From an uncultured Verrucomicrobiota bacterium (GTDB taxonomy: Bacteria > Verrucomicrobiota > Verrucomicrobiia > Palsa-1439): a stretch of 47,947 nucleotides of DNA. Under the pieces are notes generated by a model, which saw only the letters and a program-made list of their open reading frames with translations, was not told the DNA's origin and did no database searches. Shown here piece by piece: positions 21,556 through 30,382 of this stretch. The stretch covers positions 1 through 47,947 of the forward strand of contig CAIKAP010000103.1 of assembly GCA_903825435.1 (NCBI GenBank), given 5' to 3'. Numbering within the stretch: the stretch's first letter is position 1; every line of letters begins with the position of its first letter. The translations under genes and the position numbers were made by a program.

Positions 21556-24500
21556 TTAGGCGGCTGGGGTTGCGGGTTGAACCGGTGCAGCCGGTTGTTC
21601 CGGTTTTGTTCCGGCCGCCGGACGGGCGGCGAGGTACTCGTAAAACGCGAGGCGCTTGTTGACATCGTCCTGCGCCAGCTTGAACAATTCTTTCGCCGCG
21701 TCGGGATTGCTCTTGGTGAGCATCTTGAAACGGTTTTCCATGAGCAAATATTGCTCGACCGGCATGGTCGGTTTGCGCGAGTCGAGCTGCAACGGATTCT
21801 GTCCCTCCGCCGTTCGACGCGGATCGTACCGGTACAACAGCCATTGACCGCTCGCTACCGCCGCTTTTTGGTTTTGCATGCCGGTGGCCATGTTGATGCC
21901 GTGCGCGATGCAATGACTGTACGCGATGATGATCGAGGGACCGTCGTAGCTTTCCGCCTCGATAAACGCGCGGAGCGTGTGCTCGTCGCGCGCGCCCATC
22001 GCCACGCTGGCAACATAAACATTGCCGTAGCTCATCGCGATCATGCCGAGATCTTTTTTGCCGAGCGGCTTGCCGCCCGCGGCGAACTTCGCCACCGCGC
22101 TGCGCGGCGTGGCCTTCGAGCATTGACCGCCGGTGTTGGAATAAACTTCGGTGTCGAGCACCAGCAGGTTGACGTTGCGGCCGCTGGCAAGAACGTGATC
22201 GAGGCCGCCGAAACCAATGTCGTACGCCCAGCCGTCGCCGCCCATGATCCACACGCTCTTTTTGACGAGATAGTCGGCCACGCCGAGCAACTGCGTCGCG
22301 AGCGTTTTCGCCGTGGCGTCGCCTTCCTGTTGCAGCCGGGTGAGTTTGCCTTTCAATTCGGCAACGCGAACGCGCTGCTCGTAAATTCCGGCTTCGTCTT
22401 TTTGGTCGGCCTTGACGATGGCGTCAACGAGTTGTTCGCCAATCTTCGGCGCGAGCGCGGCGACGAGTTCGTCGGCGAACTCTTTCAATTTATCAATCGT
22501 GAGCCGGTAGCCGAGACCGAACTCGGCGTTGTCCTCGAACAGCGAGTTGGACCAAGCCGGGCCGCGTCCGTTGATGTCTTGCGCCCACGGCGTCGTCGGC
22601 AGATTGCCGCCGTAAATCGAGGAGCAGCCGGTGGCGTTGGCGACGATCATCCGGTCGCCGAACAATTGGCTGGCGAGTTTGACGTACGGCGTCTCGCCGC
22701 AGCCGGAGCACGCGCCGCTGAACTCGAACAGCGACCGCTGCAACTGTTGTTGCGGGATGCTGCCGACTTTGATCCGGCGGCGATCCATTTCTGGAATTGA
22801 GAGGAAGAAATCCCAGTTGGCCGCTTCCGTCTGGCGGATCGGCGGCTGCGAGGCCATGTTGATGGCTTTGAGTTTTGTCTGAGCCTTGTTTTTCGCGGGA
22901 CAGGCGTCAATGCAAAGTCCGCAGCCAGTGCAATCTTCCGGCGCGACTTGAATCGTGAACTTCATCGCCGTCTTTTTCCATTCCGGATCGCGCGCGTCGG
23001 CGCACTTGAACGTAGCGGGCGCTTTCGCGAGCACGGCGGCGTCAAACACTTTGCCGCGGATGGTGGCGTGCGGACAAACCATGACGCATTTGCCGCATTG
23101 AATGCAGGTGGCCGGATCCCACACCGGAATGTCGAGCGCGATGTTGCGTTTCTCGTACTGCGTTGTCGCGGTCGGGAACGTGCCGTCCACCGGGAATTTG
23201 CTGACGGGAATAAGATCGCCGCGCGTGGCGACGATTTCGCCGAGCACTTCGCGTACAAACTTCGGCGCCGTCGGCGATACCGCCGGGAGCAATTCGACTT
23301 TGCTGGTAACGGCGGCGGGCACTTTTACTTCGTGGAGATTGGAGAGTGTGTTGTCCACGGCTTTGAGGTTCATCGCGACAACGTCCTCGCCTTTCTTGCC
23401 GTAGGTTTTCTTGATCGAGTGTTTGATCTGCTCGATGGCTTCGTCCTTCGGCAATACGCCGGAGATGGCGAAGAAACAGACTTGCATGACGGTGTTGATA
23501 CGACCGCCCATGCCGCTCTCTTTCGCGACCTTGATCGCGTCAATGACGTAGAATTTTAATTTCTTGTCGAGAATCTGTTGCTGCGTCGGACGCGGCAGAT
23601 GATTCCACGCGTCGTCGGCGCTCCACGGCGCGTTCAACAGGAAAACGCCGCCCGGCTTAGTGAATTGAAGCATGTCGTAACGTTCGAGGAACACGGTCTG
23701 ATGACACGCGACGAAGTTCGCCTGCGTGACAAGATAGGTCGAACGGATTTGCTCCGGCCCGAAACGCAAGTGCGACACGGTCATCGCGCCGGATTTCTTC
23801 GAGTCGTACACGAAGTAGCCTTGCGCGGAATTGTTCGTATTTTCGCCGATGATTTTGATCGAGTTTTTGTTCGCGCCGACGGTGCCGTCCGCGCCGAGTC
23901 CGTAAAACAACGCGCTGACTACTTTCGGCGATTCAGTCGTATACGACGGATCGTAGTCGAGACTGCTGTGAGTAACGTCCTCGTTGATGCCGATGGTGAA
24001 ATGATTTTTCGGCTGTGCAGTTTTAAGATTATCAAACACAGCCTTGACCATCGCCGGTGTGAATTCCTTCGACGAAAGACCGTAGCGTCCGCCGACGATT
24101 TTCAACGAACGACCTTCCTCATGCGCGGCGGTGATGCAATCCTGATAGAGTGGCTCGCCCGCGCCGCCCGGTTCTTTCGTGCGGTCGAGGACGGCGATGC
24201 TCTTGACGCTGGCCGGTAAGGCGGCGATGAAATGTTTCGCTTCAAACGGCCGGAACAAACGGACTTTCACGAGACCGACTTTCTCGCCTTGTTTGATCAT
24301 GTGCTCGACGGCTTCGTGAGCCGCTTCGCAACCGGAACCCATCGCGACGATGACGCGCTCGGCGTCGGGTGCGCCGACGTAATCGAACAGATGATATTGG
24401 CGTCCGACGATCTTGGAGAATTTGTCCATCGCTTTCTGCGTGATACCGGCAACCTTCGCATAAAACGGATTGACCGTCTCGCGCGCTTGGAAAAACACGT

Positions 24501-25170
24501 CGGGATTTTGCGCCGTGCCGCGCAACACCGGACGATCCGGCGAGAGAGCGCGTTGACGATGGGCGAGCACTTGCTCGTAATCAATCATCGCCCGCATATC
24601 GTCCTCAGTCAGCATTTCCATCTTGGCGACTTCGTGCGAGGTGCGGAACCCGTCGAAGAAATGCAGGAACGGCACGCGCGATTCGAGCGTCGCGGCCTGC
24701 GCGATGAGCGCGAAGTCGTGCGCTTCCTGGACGCTGTTGGAACTGAGCATGCCCCAGCCGGTCTGGCGGATCGCCATCACGTCGCTATGGTCGCCGAAAA
24801 TCGAGAGCGCGTGCGACGCAATGCAACGCGCGGTGACGTGAAACACGGTCGGTGTCAGTTCACCGGCGATCTTGTACATGTTCGGTATCATCAGCAGCAA
24901 ACCCTGCGACGCGGTGAACGTGCAGGCGAGCGATCCAGTCTGGAGCGCGCCGTGAATGGCGCCCGATGCGCCGCCTTCACTTTGCATTTCCACGACGGAC
25001 GGAATCGTGCCCCAAATATTTTTCATACCTTCAGAAGCCCATTGATCCGCCCACTCACCCATGTTTGACGACGGTGTGATCGGGTAAATCGCGATGACTT
25101 CGTTGACGCGGACTGCAACGTTAGCGACTGCCTCGTTGCCATCCATTGTGATGAACTTTCGTTGACTCAT
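21556..25170 (-). CDS. nifJ: Pyruvate:ferredoxin (flavodoxin) oxidoreductase
   Basis: A single-chain PFOR of 1204 residues, the normal length. It converts pyruvate and CoA to acetyl-CoA and CO2 and reduces ferredoxin. Domains in order: pyrimidine-binding domain (ITPSSNMGEWADQW, about 30-50), transketolase C-like and gamma domains, two [4Fe-4S] motifs (CIQCGKCVMVCPH and CTGCGLCIDACPA, about 680-760), a further CSGCGETPY cysteine pair, and the TPP-binding domain (GDGWAYDIGFGGLDH, then DTEVYSNTGGQ, about 960-1000). It is 26 bp downstream of hypE and co-oriented with the hydrogenases, so reduced ferredoxin for H2 production is probably made and disposed of by products of one transcript. Confidence 0.97.
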   Translation of the reverse strand: MSQRKFITMDGNEAVANVAVRVNEVIAIYPITPSSNMGEWADQWASEGMKNIWGTIPSVVEMQSEGGASGAIHGALQTGSLACTFTASQGLLLMIPNMYKIAGELTPTVFHVTARCIASHALSIFGDHSDVMAIRQTGWGMLSSNSVQEAHDFALIAQAATLESRVPFLHFFDGFRTSHEVAKMEMLTEDDMRAMIDYEQVLAHRQRALSPDRPVLRGTAQNPDVFFQARETVNPFYAKVAGITQKAMDKFSKIVGRQYHLFDYVGAPDAERVIVAMGSGCEAAHEAVEHMIKQGEKVGLVKVRLFRPFEAKHFIAALPASVKSIAVLDRTKEPGGAGEPLYQDCITAAHEEGRSLKIVGGRYGLSSKEFTPAMVKAVFDNLKTAQPKNHFTIGINEDVTHSSLDYDPSYTTESPKVVSALFYGLGADGTVGANKNSIKIIGENTNNSAQGYFVYDSKKSGAMTVSHLRFGPEQIRSTYLVTQANFVACHQTVFLERYDMLQFTKPGGVFLLNAPWSADDAWNHLPRPTQQQILDKKLKFYVIDAIKVAKESGMGGRINTVMQVCFFAISGVLPKDEAIEQIKHSIKKTYGKKGEDVVAMNLKAVDNTLSNLHEVKVPAAVTSKVELLPAVSPTAPKFVREVLGEIVATRGDLIPVSKFPVDGTFPTATTQYEKRNIALDIPVWDPATCIQCGKCVMVCPHATIRGKVFDAAVLAKAPATFKCADARDPEWKKTAMKFTIQVAPEDCTGCGLCIDACPAKNKAQTKLKAINMASQPPIRQTEAANWDFFLSIPEMDRRRIKVGSIPQQQLQRSLFEFSGACSGCGETPYVKLASQLFGDRMIVANATGCSSIYGGNLPTTPWAQDINGRGPAWSNSLFEDNAEFGLGYRLTIDKLKEFADELVAALAPKIGEQLVDAIVKADQKDEAGIYEQRVRVAELKGKLTRLQQEGDATAKTLATQLLGVADYLVKKSVWIMGGDGWAYDIGFGGLDHVLASGRNVNLLVLDTEVYSNTGGQCSKATPRSAVAKFAAGGKPLGKKDLGMIAMSYGNVYVASVAMGARDEHTLRAFIEAESYDGPSIIIAYSHCIAHGINMATGMQNQKAAVASGQWLLYRYDPRRTAEGQNPLQLDSRKPTMPVEQYLLMENRFKMLTKSNPDAAKELFKLAQDDVNKRLAFYEYLAARPAAGTKPEQPAAPVQPATPAA

Positions 25171-25196
25171 TTCATTCTCCTATTATTTTTTATTGG

Positions 25197-26192
25197 CTAA
25201 CAAATTCTCGGCAAATCTTCTCCCGTCGGCACATCAATAATCCGCTCGCCGCCAATCGCGGTTCGCAACATCGCCATGCCTTTCGGTTTCTCCGTCACTT
25301 CCCCGATGACCCGCGCGTCGCGACCGAGCGGATGCCCGCGCATCGCGTCGAGCACGCGACCCGCATCCGCGCCGCGACACACCATCACCACTTTGCCTTC
25401 ATTGGCGATGGTCAACGGATCCAGACCCAACAAATCGCACGCGCCGCGCACTTCCGCGCCGATCGGCAACGCCGACTCCTGCAACCGAATCCCCACGCCG
25501 GACGCGGCTGCGATGTCACACACCGTCACGGCCAGTCCGCCGCGCGTCGGGTCGCGCATCGCGTGGATTTCCGCGCCCGAAATGAGCGCACTTTGTACCA
25601 AGCTCCAGAGCGGTGCGCAATCACTGATTACGCTCGTCTGAAACGCAATCCCCTCCCGCCGACTCAACACCGCCACGCCGTGTTCGCCGAGATTTCCATT
25701 TACAATCACCGCATCGCCAGGTCGCACACGCGTGCTGCTCACATCCGCAATCACACGACCGATTCCCGCTGTGTTGATATACAAACCCTCGCATTTCCCG
25801 CGCTCAACAACTTTCGTATCGCCCGTCACAATTTTCACACCGACATCCGCCGCCGCCGCCTTGATCGAAGCGACAATCCTCTCCAAGTCCGCGATCGGCA
25901 GACCTTCCTCCAAAATCATTCCGAGACTCAGCCACAACGGCTGCGCTCCTTGCATCGCCAAATCATTCACCGTCCCGCACACCGCCAGCTTACCGATGTC
26001 GCCGCCCGGAAAAAAATAAGGCTTCACCACATAAGAGTCCGTCGTGAACGCCAATCGTTGCCCCGCAAACTCCACCACCGCGCTATCCTCCAACTCTTTC
26101 ATCCCGAACGCTGGCGCAAACAACCGCTCGATCAACTCGTGTGTCAACGATCCGCCGCCGCCGTGAGCCAGTAATATCCGGTCCTGCTTCAC
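25197..26192 (-). CDS. hypE: Hydrogenase maturation protein HypE
   Basis: HypE dehydrates an S-carboxamide on its own C-terminal cysteine to the thiocyanate that becomes the CN ligand of the [NiFe] site. The 331-residue protein has the AIR-synthase/ThiL fold with the N-terminal AHGGGGSLTHELIERLF and ATP-binding DPTRGGLAVTVCDIA. It ends in PRIC, the essential C-terminal Cys. The start ATG overlaps the hypD stop by 4 bases (ATGA), indicating translational coupling. It partners with HypF, encoded three genes upstream. Length and motifs are complete. Confidence 0.97.
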   Translation of the reverse strand: MKQDRILLAHGGGGSLTHELIERLFAPAFGMKELEDSAVVEFAGQRLAFTTDSYVVKPYFFPGGDIGKLAVCGTVNDLAMQGAQPLWLSLGMILEEGLPIADLERIVASIKAAAADVGVKIVTGDTKVVERGKCEGLYINTAGIGRVIADVSSTRVRPGDAVIVNGNLGEHGVAVLSRREGIAFQTSVISDCAPLWSLVQSALISGAEIHAMRDPTRGGLAVTVCDIAAASGVGIRLQESALPIGAEVRGACDLLGLDPLTIANEGKVVMVCRGADAGRVLDAMRGHPLGRDARVIGEVTEKPKGMAMLRTAIGGERIIDVPTGEDLPRIC

Positions 26193-27256
26193 GCCGCCGC
26201 CTTTCGTTCGTATTTATAAAACGCCGCGCACGCGCCTTCGCTCGACACCATGCACGGACCGATCGGATTTGTCGGCGTACAAACTTTTCCAAACAACCCG
26301 CACTCCGACGGCGTCATCACGCCGCGCAACACATCACCGCAATGACAACCGGAATGTGGTTTCGCATTGCCGAATTTCACGCCGAGAGATTTCGTCGCGT
26401 CCCAACGCGCGAACTCCGAGCGAATCGAAAGACCGCTGCGCGGAATCACACCGATACCGCGCCAGCCTGCGTCGCTCTCCTCGAACACCTCGGCGATGAG
26501 TTGTTGCGCCGTTAAATTGCCGCGTTCGTCCACCGAGCGGCTGTATTGAATCTCGACCGTCGCGCGGTTCTCCGCGATTTGCGTCAACAACATCTCGACG
26601 CATTTCATCACGTCCCACGCCTCGAATCCGCACACCACGCACGGAATGCCGTACCGCTCCGGTACAAACCGGTAAATCTGCGCTCCGGTAATCACGCTGA
26701 CATGACCGGGACAAATAAATCCGTCAATCTTCACTTCCTGATCTTTCAACAACGCATCCATCGCGAACGGCATCGTCTTGTGCGCGCACAACACCGAAAA
26801 ATTCATCACGCCATCCTGCGCCGCTTTCTTAATCGTCCACGCCACCGTCGGCACCGTCGTCTCAAAACCGACGCCAAGAAACACAACCTGCTTGTCCGGA
26901 TTTTCCCGCGCCAACGCCAGCGCATCCGCGGGCGAATAAACCACACGCACCTGCGCGCCCGCCGCGCGCTCGCGTTCGAGCGACGAATCACTGCCCGGCA
27001 CGCGCACCAAATCGCCGAACGTCGCCACAATCACACCCGGCCGACGTGCCAGTTCGATAGCAGCGTCAATATAATTGGTGTCCGTCACACAAACCGGACA
27101 GCCCGGCCCGGAAATCAGCCGCACATTCGCCGGAAATAAATCGCGCAGTCCGGAACGCGACACCGCCATCGTGTGCGTACCGCAAACTTCCATGAACGTC
27201 ACGTTGCGTTTTACGCGCTTCGCGACATTCTGGATTCTGGCGATCACTTCATTCAT
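26189..27256 (-). CDS. hypD: Hydrogenase maturation protein HypD
   Basis: HypD is a [4Fe-4S] scaffold that, with HypC, assembles the Fe(CN)2CO unit. The 355-residue sequence shows MEVCGTHT, SGPGCPVCVT, the FLGVGFETTVP segment, and the C-terminal cysteine cluster HSGCHCGDVLRG, PSECGLFGKVCTP and GPCMVSSEGACAAFY. The start is ATG at 27256 (MNEVIARIQ), which overlaps the hypC stop by 4 bases; an upstream in-frame ATG at 27310 would lie inside hypC. All ligand motifs are present. Confidence 0.97.
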   Translation of the reverse strand: MNEVIARIQNVAKRVKRNVTFMEVCGTHTMAVSRSGLRDLFPANVRLISGPGCPVCVTDTNYIDAAIELARRPGVIVATFGDLVRVPGSDSSLERERAAGAQVRVVYSPADALALARENPDKQVVFLGVGFETTVPTVAWTIKKAAQDGVMNFSVLCAHKTMPFAMDALLKDQEVKIDGFICPGHVSVITGAQIYRFVPERYGIPCVVCGFEAWDVMKCVEMLLTQIAENRATVEIQYSRSVDERGNLTAQQLIAEVFEESDAGWRGIGVIPRSGLSIRSEFARWDATKSLGVKFGNAKPHSGCHCGDVLRGVMTPSECGLFGKVCTPTNPIGPCMVSSEGACAAFYKYERKAAA

Positions 27257-27465
27257 TGCGTCACTGCCTCGTGAATTTCCTTCCACTCCTGATACTCGCT
27301 CTCTTCCCATTTCGTAATCGCAAACCCGGCATGTACCAAAACGTAATCGCCGAGCCGCGGCTCCTCGATCAACGACACGTCCACCTCGCGCAACGCGCCC
27401 TCGACGGAAATCGTCGCCGTCGTTCCGTTCAACTCAACTATCTTCGCTGGCACAGCTAAACACAT
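27253..27465 (-). CDS. hypC: Hydrogenase maturation chaperone HypC
   Basis: A 70-residue OB-fold chaperone that carries the Fe(CN)2CO moiety between HypD and the large-subunit precursor. It begins MCLAVPAKIVEL, with the essential Cys2, and contains GDYVLVHAGFAI. It overlaps hypF by 10 bases upstream and hypD by 4 bases downstream. A single hypC serves two large subunits here, unless a second copy lies elsewhere. Confidence 0.96.
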   Translation of the reverse strand: MCLAVPAKIVELNGTTATISVEGALREVDVSLIEEPRLGDYVLVHAGFAITKWEESEYQEWKEIHEAVTQ

Positions 27466-29654
27466 CGTAATTTCATCCTCTCGGCAGCAACCGCCGCCTG
27501 ACCGAGCGACAGTCCGCCGTCATTCGGCGGCACGAGCGTATTCGTGAACACCTCAAACCCGCGCTCGCGCAACGCCGCCGTCGCGCGCGACAAAATCCAC
27601 GCATTCTGAAACACGCCGCCCGACAGCGCCACGCGTTTCAATCCGCGTTCCTCGCGCACCGACTCGCACACCCGCACGATACCGGCGACGATGGTATTCT
27701 GAAATCGCGCCGCAGCGACGCCGACATTTTGCCGTTCTGCAATCAGCGAGTGAATCGCACGGCCGAAATCCAAAACATCGCCGCGCAAATCAAACGGATA
27801 ATGTCCGGTTACCGACGAATCTGCCGCCGCTTCGAGTCGAATCGCCGCCTGCGCTTCGTACGACGCCATGTCACACAAGCCAAGCATCGCCGCCGCCGCA
27901 TCGAACAAACGTCCCGCGCTTGATGTCAGCGGCGAATTAAAACCGGTACGAATCATATTCAATACCGGTTCCCGTAGGGGCGACGCATGCGTCGCCCCTA
28001 CCGGCAACTCTTCGCTTATCAACACGCTCGCTGCCATGCGCCACGGCTCCTCGATGGCTTTCTCGCCACCGGGCAACCGGTATTGTTTGAAATGCGCGAC
28101 ACGTACAAAATCCGCGCGAGTTACCACGAGAAATTCTCCACCCCAAACTGTGCCGTCGGTTCCGTAACCAGTTCCGTCGAGCGCAACGCCGATGACTTCA
28201 CCGCGAAGATTATGTTCCGCCATCACGCTCGCGATGTGCGCGTGATGATGTTGGACGGCGATCAACGTCGCCGATTGTTCCTGCGCCCACCGGGTCGAGC
28301 GATACGCCGGATGTAAATCGTGTGCGACTACTACCGGTTCAACGCGCATTAAACGTTGCCACTCGGCAATCTCGCGCTCGAAATACTCGACGGTTTTGAA
28401 CTCTTTCAAATCGCCGATGTGCTGCGAGAGAAACGCCCAGCCGTCGCGTGCGAGACAAAACGTATTCTTCATCTCGCCGCCGACGGCGAGAATTTGCGCG
28501 CAATCATCGGCGAACCGGATCGCGTTCGGCGCGAAGCCACGGGCGCGACGGAAAAACTGTCGCTGACCGTTCACGATGCGAACAACGGAATCATCGCATT
28601 TGTGAACGATGGCGCGATTGTGTGTCAGCAAAGCGTCGGCGACGTGAGGCAGTTCGGCATCGTCGCTGGCAATCGGTTCTTCGGCGAGATTACCGGAAGT
28701 CATCACCAGTGCCTTGAAGTGTTGCATCAACAAGTGATGAATCGGCGTGTACGGCAGAAATACGCCGAGCGTCGGTGAATCCGGCGAGAGCTTTTCAAAG
28801 CCGGAACATTTCCGGAACAAAATCACAATCGGTCGTGCGACGGAAAGCAGTTCGGCTTCCTCGGCTTCGCTGACTTCGCAGTGACGTTTCACCGTCTCGA
28901 TGTCGCGGAACATGACAGCGAACGGTTTGTGCAGACGATGTTTTCGTTCGCGCAATGTTCCGGCGGCCTCCGGAACACAGGCAAGATGAAATCCGCCGAG
29001 GCTTTTAATGGCGACGATGTGACCGGAGCGAAGCAAATCAACCGCAGTTTGTAGGGGCGACGCATGCGTCGCCCCTACGAGCGCGTGAAACTGCAAAGAC
29101 GGCCCGCATTTTTCGCACGCGTCTGGTTGTGCGTGAAAGCGGCGGTCGGTCGGCTCGTGATATTCGTAGTCGCAGGCCGGACACATTTTGAAATTGGCCA
29201 TGCTGGTATTGCTACGGTCGTAAGGTAAATCGCGGATGATGGTGAAGCGCGGGCCGCAGTTGGTGCAGTTGATGAACGGATAATTGTGTCGGCGATCTTG
29301 CGGGTCGTTCAACTCGCGGAGACAATCATCGCAGGCGGCGAGGTCGGGCGAGATGTGAACTTCTGCGTTGCCGGCTTGCTCGGACTCGACAACGGCAAAT
29401 TGTTGGTCGCCGCACAATTTTACCGGATGAATCTCGACGCCGGTAATGACGGCTTGGCGCGGCGGTTCGTTTTGGAGATGCGCGAAGAATGCGCTGACGT
29501 TGGTGTCGTCGCCTTCGACTTCGAGGAGGACGCCTTGCGGATCGTTGCGGACGAAACCGGTAAGACCGCACTCGATGGCGTAGCGATAAACGGTCGGGCG
29601 GAAACCAACGCCTTGGACGCGGCCAACAATCTTCGCCTGGACCCGGGTTTTCAC
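27456..29654 (-). CDS. hypF: Carbamoyltransferase HypF, carrying two in-frame palindromic inserts
   Basis: HypF transfers the carbamoyl group of carbamoyl phosphate to the C-terminal Cys of HypE. Domains in order over 732 residues: acylphosphatase (GRVQGVGFRPTVYRYA, about 10-95), two zinc fingers (CDDCLRELNDP, CTNCGPRFTI, CPACDYEYHEP, CEKCGPSLQF, to about 190), YrdC-like (SGHIVAIKSLGGFHLAC), and Kae1-like with HHHAHIASVMAEH and VALDGTGYGTDG. The start is GTG at 29654, immediately after the hypB stop; the longer frame overlaps hypB. Two copies of a 28-bp palindrome encode VGATHASPL, at about residues 192-202 (between zinc finger and YrdC) and 551-561 (inside Kae1). Both fall in loops and keep the frame, so the protein is probably functional. 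Confidence 0.95.
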   Translation of the reverse strand: MKTRVQAKIVGRVQGVGFRPTVYRYAIECGLTGFVRNDPQGVLLEVEGDDTNVSAFFAHLQNEPPRQAVITGVEIHPVKLCGDQQFAVVESEQAGNAEVHISPDLAACDDCLRELNDPQDRRHNYPFINCTNCGPRFTIIRDLPYDRSNTSMANFKMCPACDYEYHEPTDRRFHAQPDACEKCGPSLQFHALVGATHASPLQTAVDLLRSGHIVAIKSLGGFHLACVPEAAGTLRERKHRLHKPFAVMFRDIETVKRHCEVSEAEEAELLSVARPIVILFRKCSGFEKLSPDSPTLGVFLPYTPIHHLLMQHFKALVMTSGNLAEEPIASDDAELPHVADALLTHNRAIVHKCDDSVVRIVNGQRQFFRRARGFAPNAIRFADDCAQILAVGGEMKNTFCLARDGWAFLSQHIGDLKEFKTVEYFEREIAEWQRLMRVEPVVVAHDLHPAYRSTRWAQEQSATLIAVQHHHAHIASVMAEHNLRGEVIGVALDGTGYGTDGTVWGGEFLVVTRADFVRVAHFKQYRLPGGEKAIEEPWRMAASVLISEELPVGATHASPLREPVLNMIRTGFNSPLTSSAGRLFDAAAAMLGLCDMASYEAQAAIRLEAAADSSVTGHYPFDLRGDVLDFGRAIHSLIAERQNVGVAAARFQNTIVAGIVRVCESVREERGLKRVALSGGVFQNAWILSRATAALRERGFEVFTNTLVPPNDGGLSLGQAAVAAERMKLRCV
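27974..28001. repeat. 28-bp perfect palindrome inside hypF (copy 1)
   Basis: The half-site GTAGGGGCGACGCA is followed directly by its reverse complement. It is identical to the copy at 29051-29078 and, read in the hypF frame, yields the same GATHASPL residues. It lies in the Kae1-like domain between helices of a segment that is variable in the family. It looks like an invading palindromic element tolerated in a protein loop. Confidence 0.9.
29051..29078. repeat. 28-bp perfect palindrome inside hypF (copy 2)
   Basis: Identical to 27974-28001 and in the same hypF reading frame. It sits in the linker between the second zinc finger and the YrdC-like domain. The flanking bases differ from those of the other copy, so only the palindrome itself is shared. 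Confidence 0.9.
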
Positions 29655-29655
29655 G

Positions 29656-30375
29656 TCAGTGTTTGTGTGGATGCGAGTGAGGCGCGACGCCTTCGACGTG
29701 CGAGTGCGTGTGCGGCTGGATGTTGATCTCGCCACCGGCGACGTGTTCGAGCCAATGCGTCCACTCACTGAGTCCTTCACCGGTGCGACAGGAGAGTTTG
29801 AAGATTGGAGCTGTCGCATTGAGTTTGCGGAAGTCGGTCTCGAACTTTGCGTAATCGAAATCGGTGTACGGCAATAAATCTATTTTATTTAAGACGAGCG
29901 CCGCGATTTCGTGGAAGAGGAGCGGATATTTAGCCGGTTTGTCGTGGCCTTCGGTGACGCTGAGAATTCCAACTTTCGCGTTTTCGCCGAGATCAAATTC
30001 GGCGGGACAGGCGATGTTGCCGACGTTTTCGATGATGAGAAGATTGATAGCATCGAGGTTGAGTTCGCCGAGGCCGCGCTGGATAAGCGTGGCTTCGAGA
30101 TGACATGCGCCGCCGGTGAGGAGTTGAATGACCGGCACGCCGAGTTTTTCGATGCGCTCGGCGTCGCGTGTTGTCGCGATATCGCCTTCGAGCACGCCGA
30201 TTTTGTGGCGCGATTTTAGGAGCGGAATGGTGCGTTCGAGCAACGAGGTCTTACCGGCGCCGGGAGAACTGATGACGTTGATCGCGGTGATGCGCTTGGC
30301 CGCCAGTTGCTGGCGGATGCGCGCCGCCATCTGGTCGTTCGCCTCCAGGACGTTCTTGAGAACCTTGATGTTCAT
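29656..30375 (-). CDS. hypB: Hydrogenase nickel-incorporation GTPase HypB
   Basis: HypB is the GTPase that, with HypA, delivers nickel to the large subunit. The 239-residue protein has P-loop SSPGAGKTSLLE, the metal-site Cys/His in TGGACHLEA, Walker B-like LLIIENVGNIACP, and the guanine motif NKIDLLPY. The nickel-storing His-rich stretch is at the C-terminus (PHTHSHVEGVAPHSHPHKH) rather than at the more usual N-terminus. It is 7 bp downstream of the mvhA-type gene. The start at 30375 (MNIKVLKNVLEAND) is the family start. Confidence 0.97.
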   Translation of the reverse strand: MNIKVLKNVLEANDQMAARIRQQLAAKRITAINVISSPGAGKTSLLERTIPLLKSRHKIGVLEGDIATTRDAERIEKLGVPVIQLLTGGACHLEATLIQRGLGELNLDAINLLIIENVGNIACPAEFDLGENAKVGILSVTEGHDKPAKYPLLFHEIAALVLNKIDLLPYTDFDYAKFETDFRKLNATAPIFKLSCRTGEGLSEWTHWLEHVAGGEINIQPHTHSHVEGVAPHSHPHKH

Positions 30376-30382
30376 CGGGATG

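Noticed and set aside
22948-25068. Several long plus-strand frames opposite nifJ
   Set aside because: They mirror the codon structure of the well-supported PFOR gene and show no domain motif.
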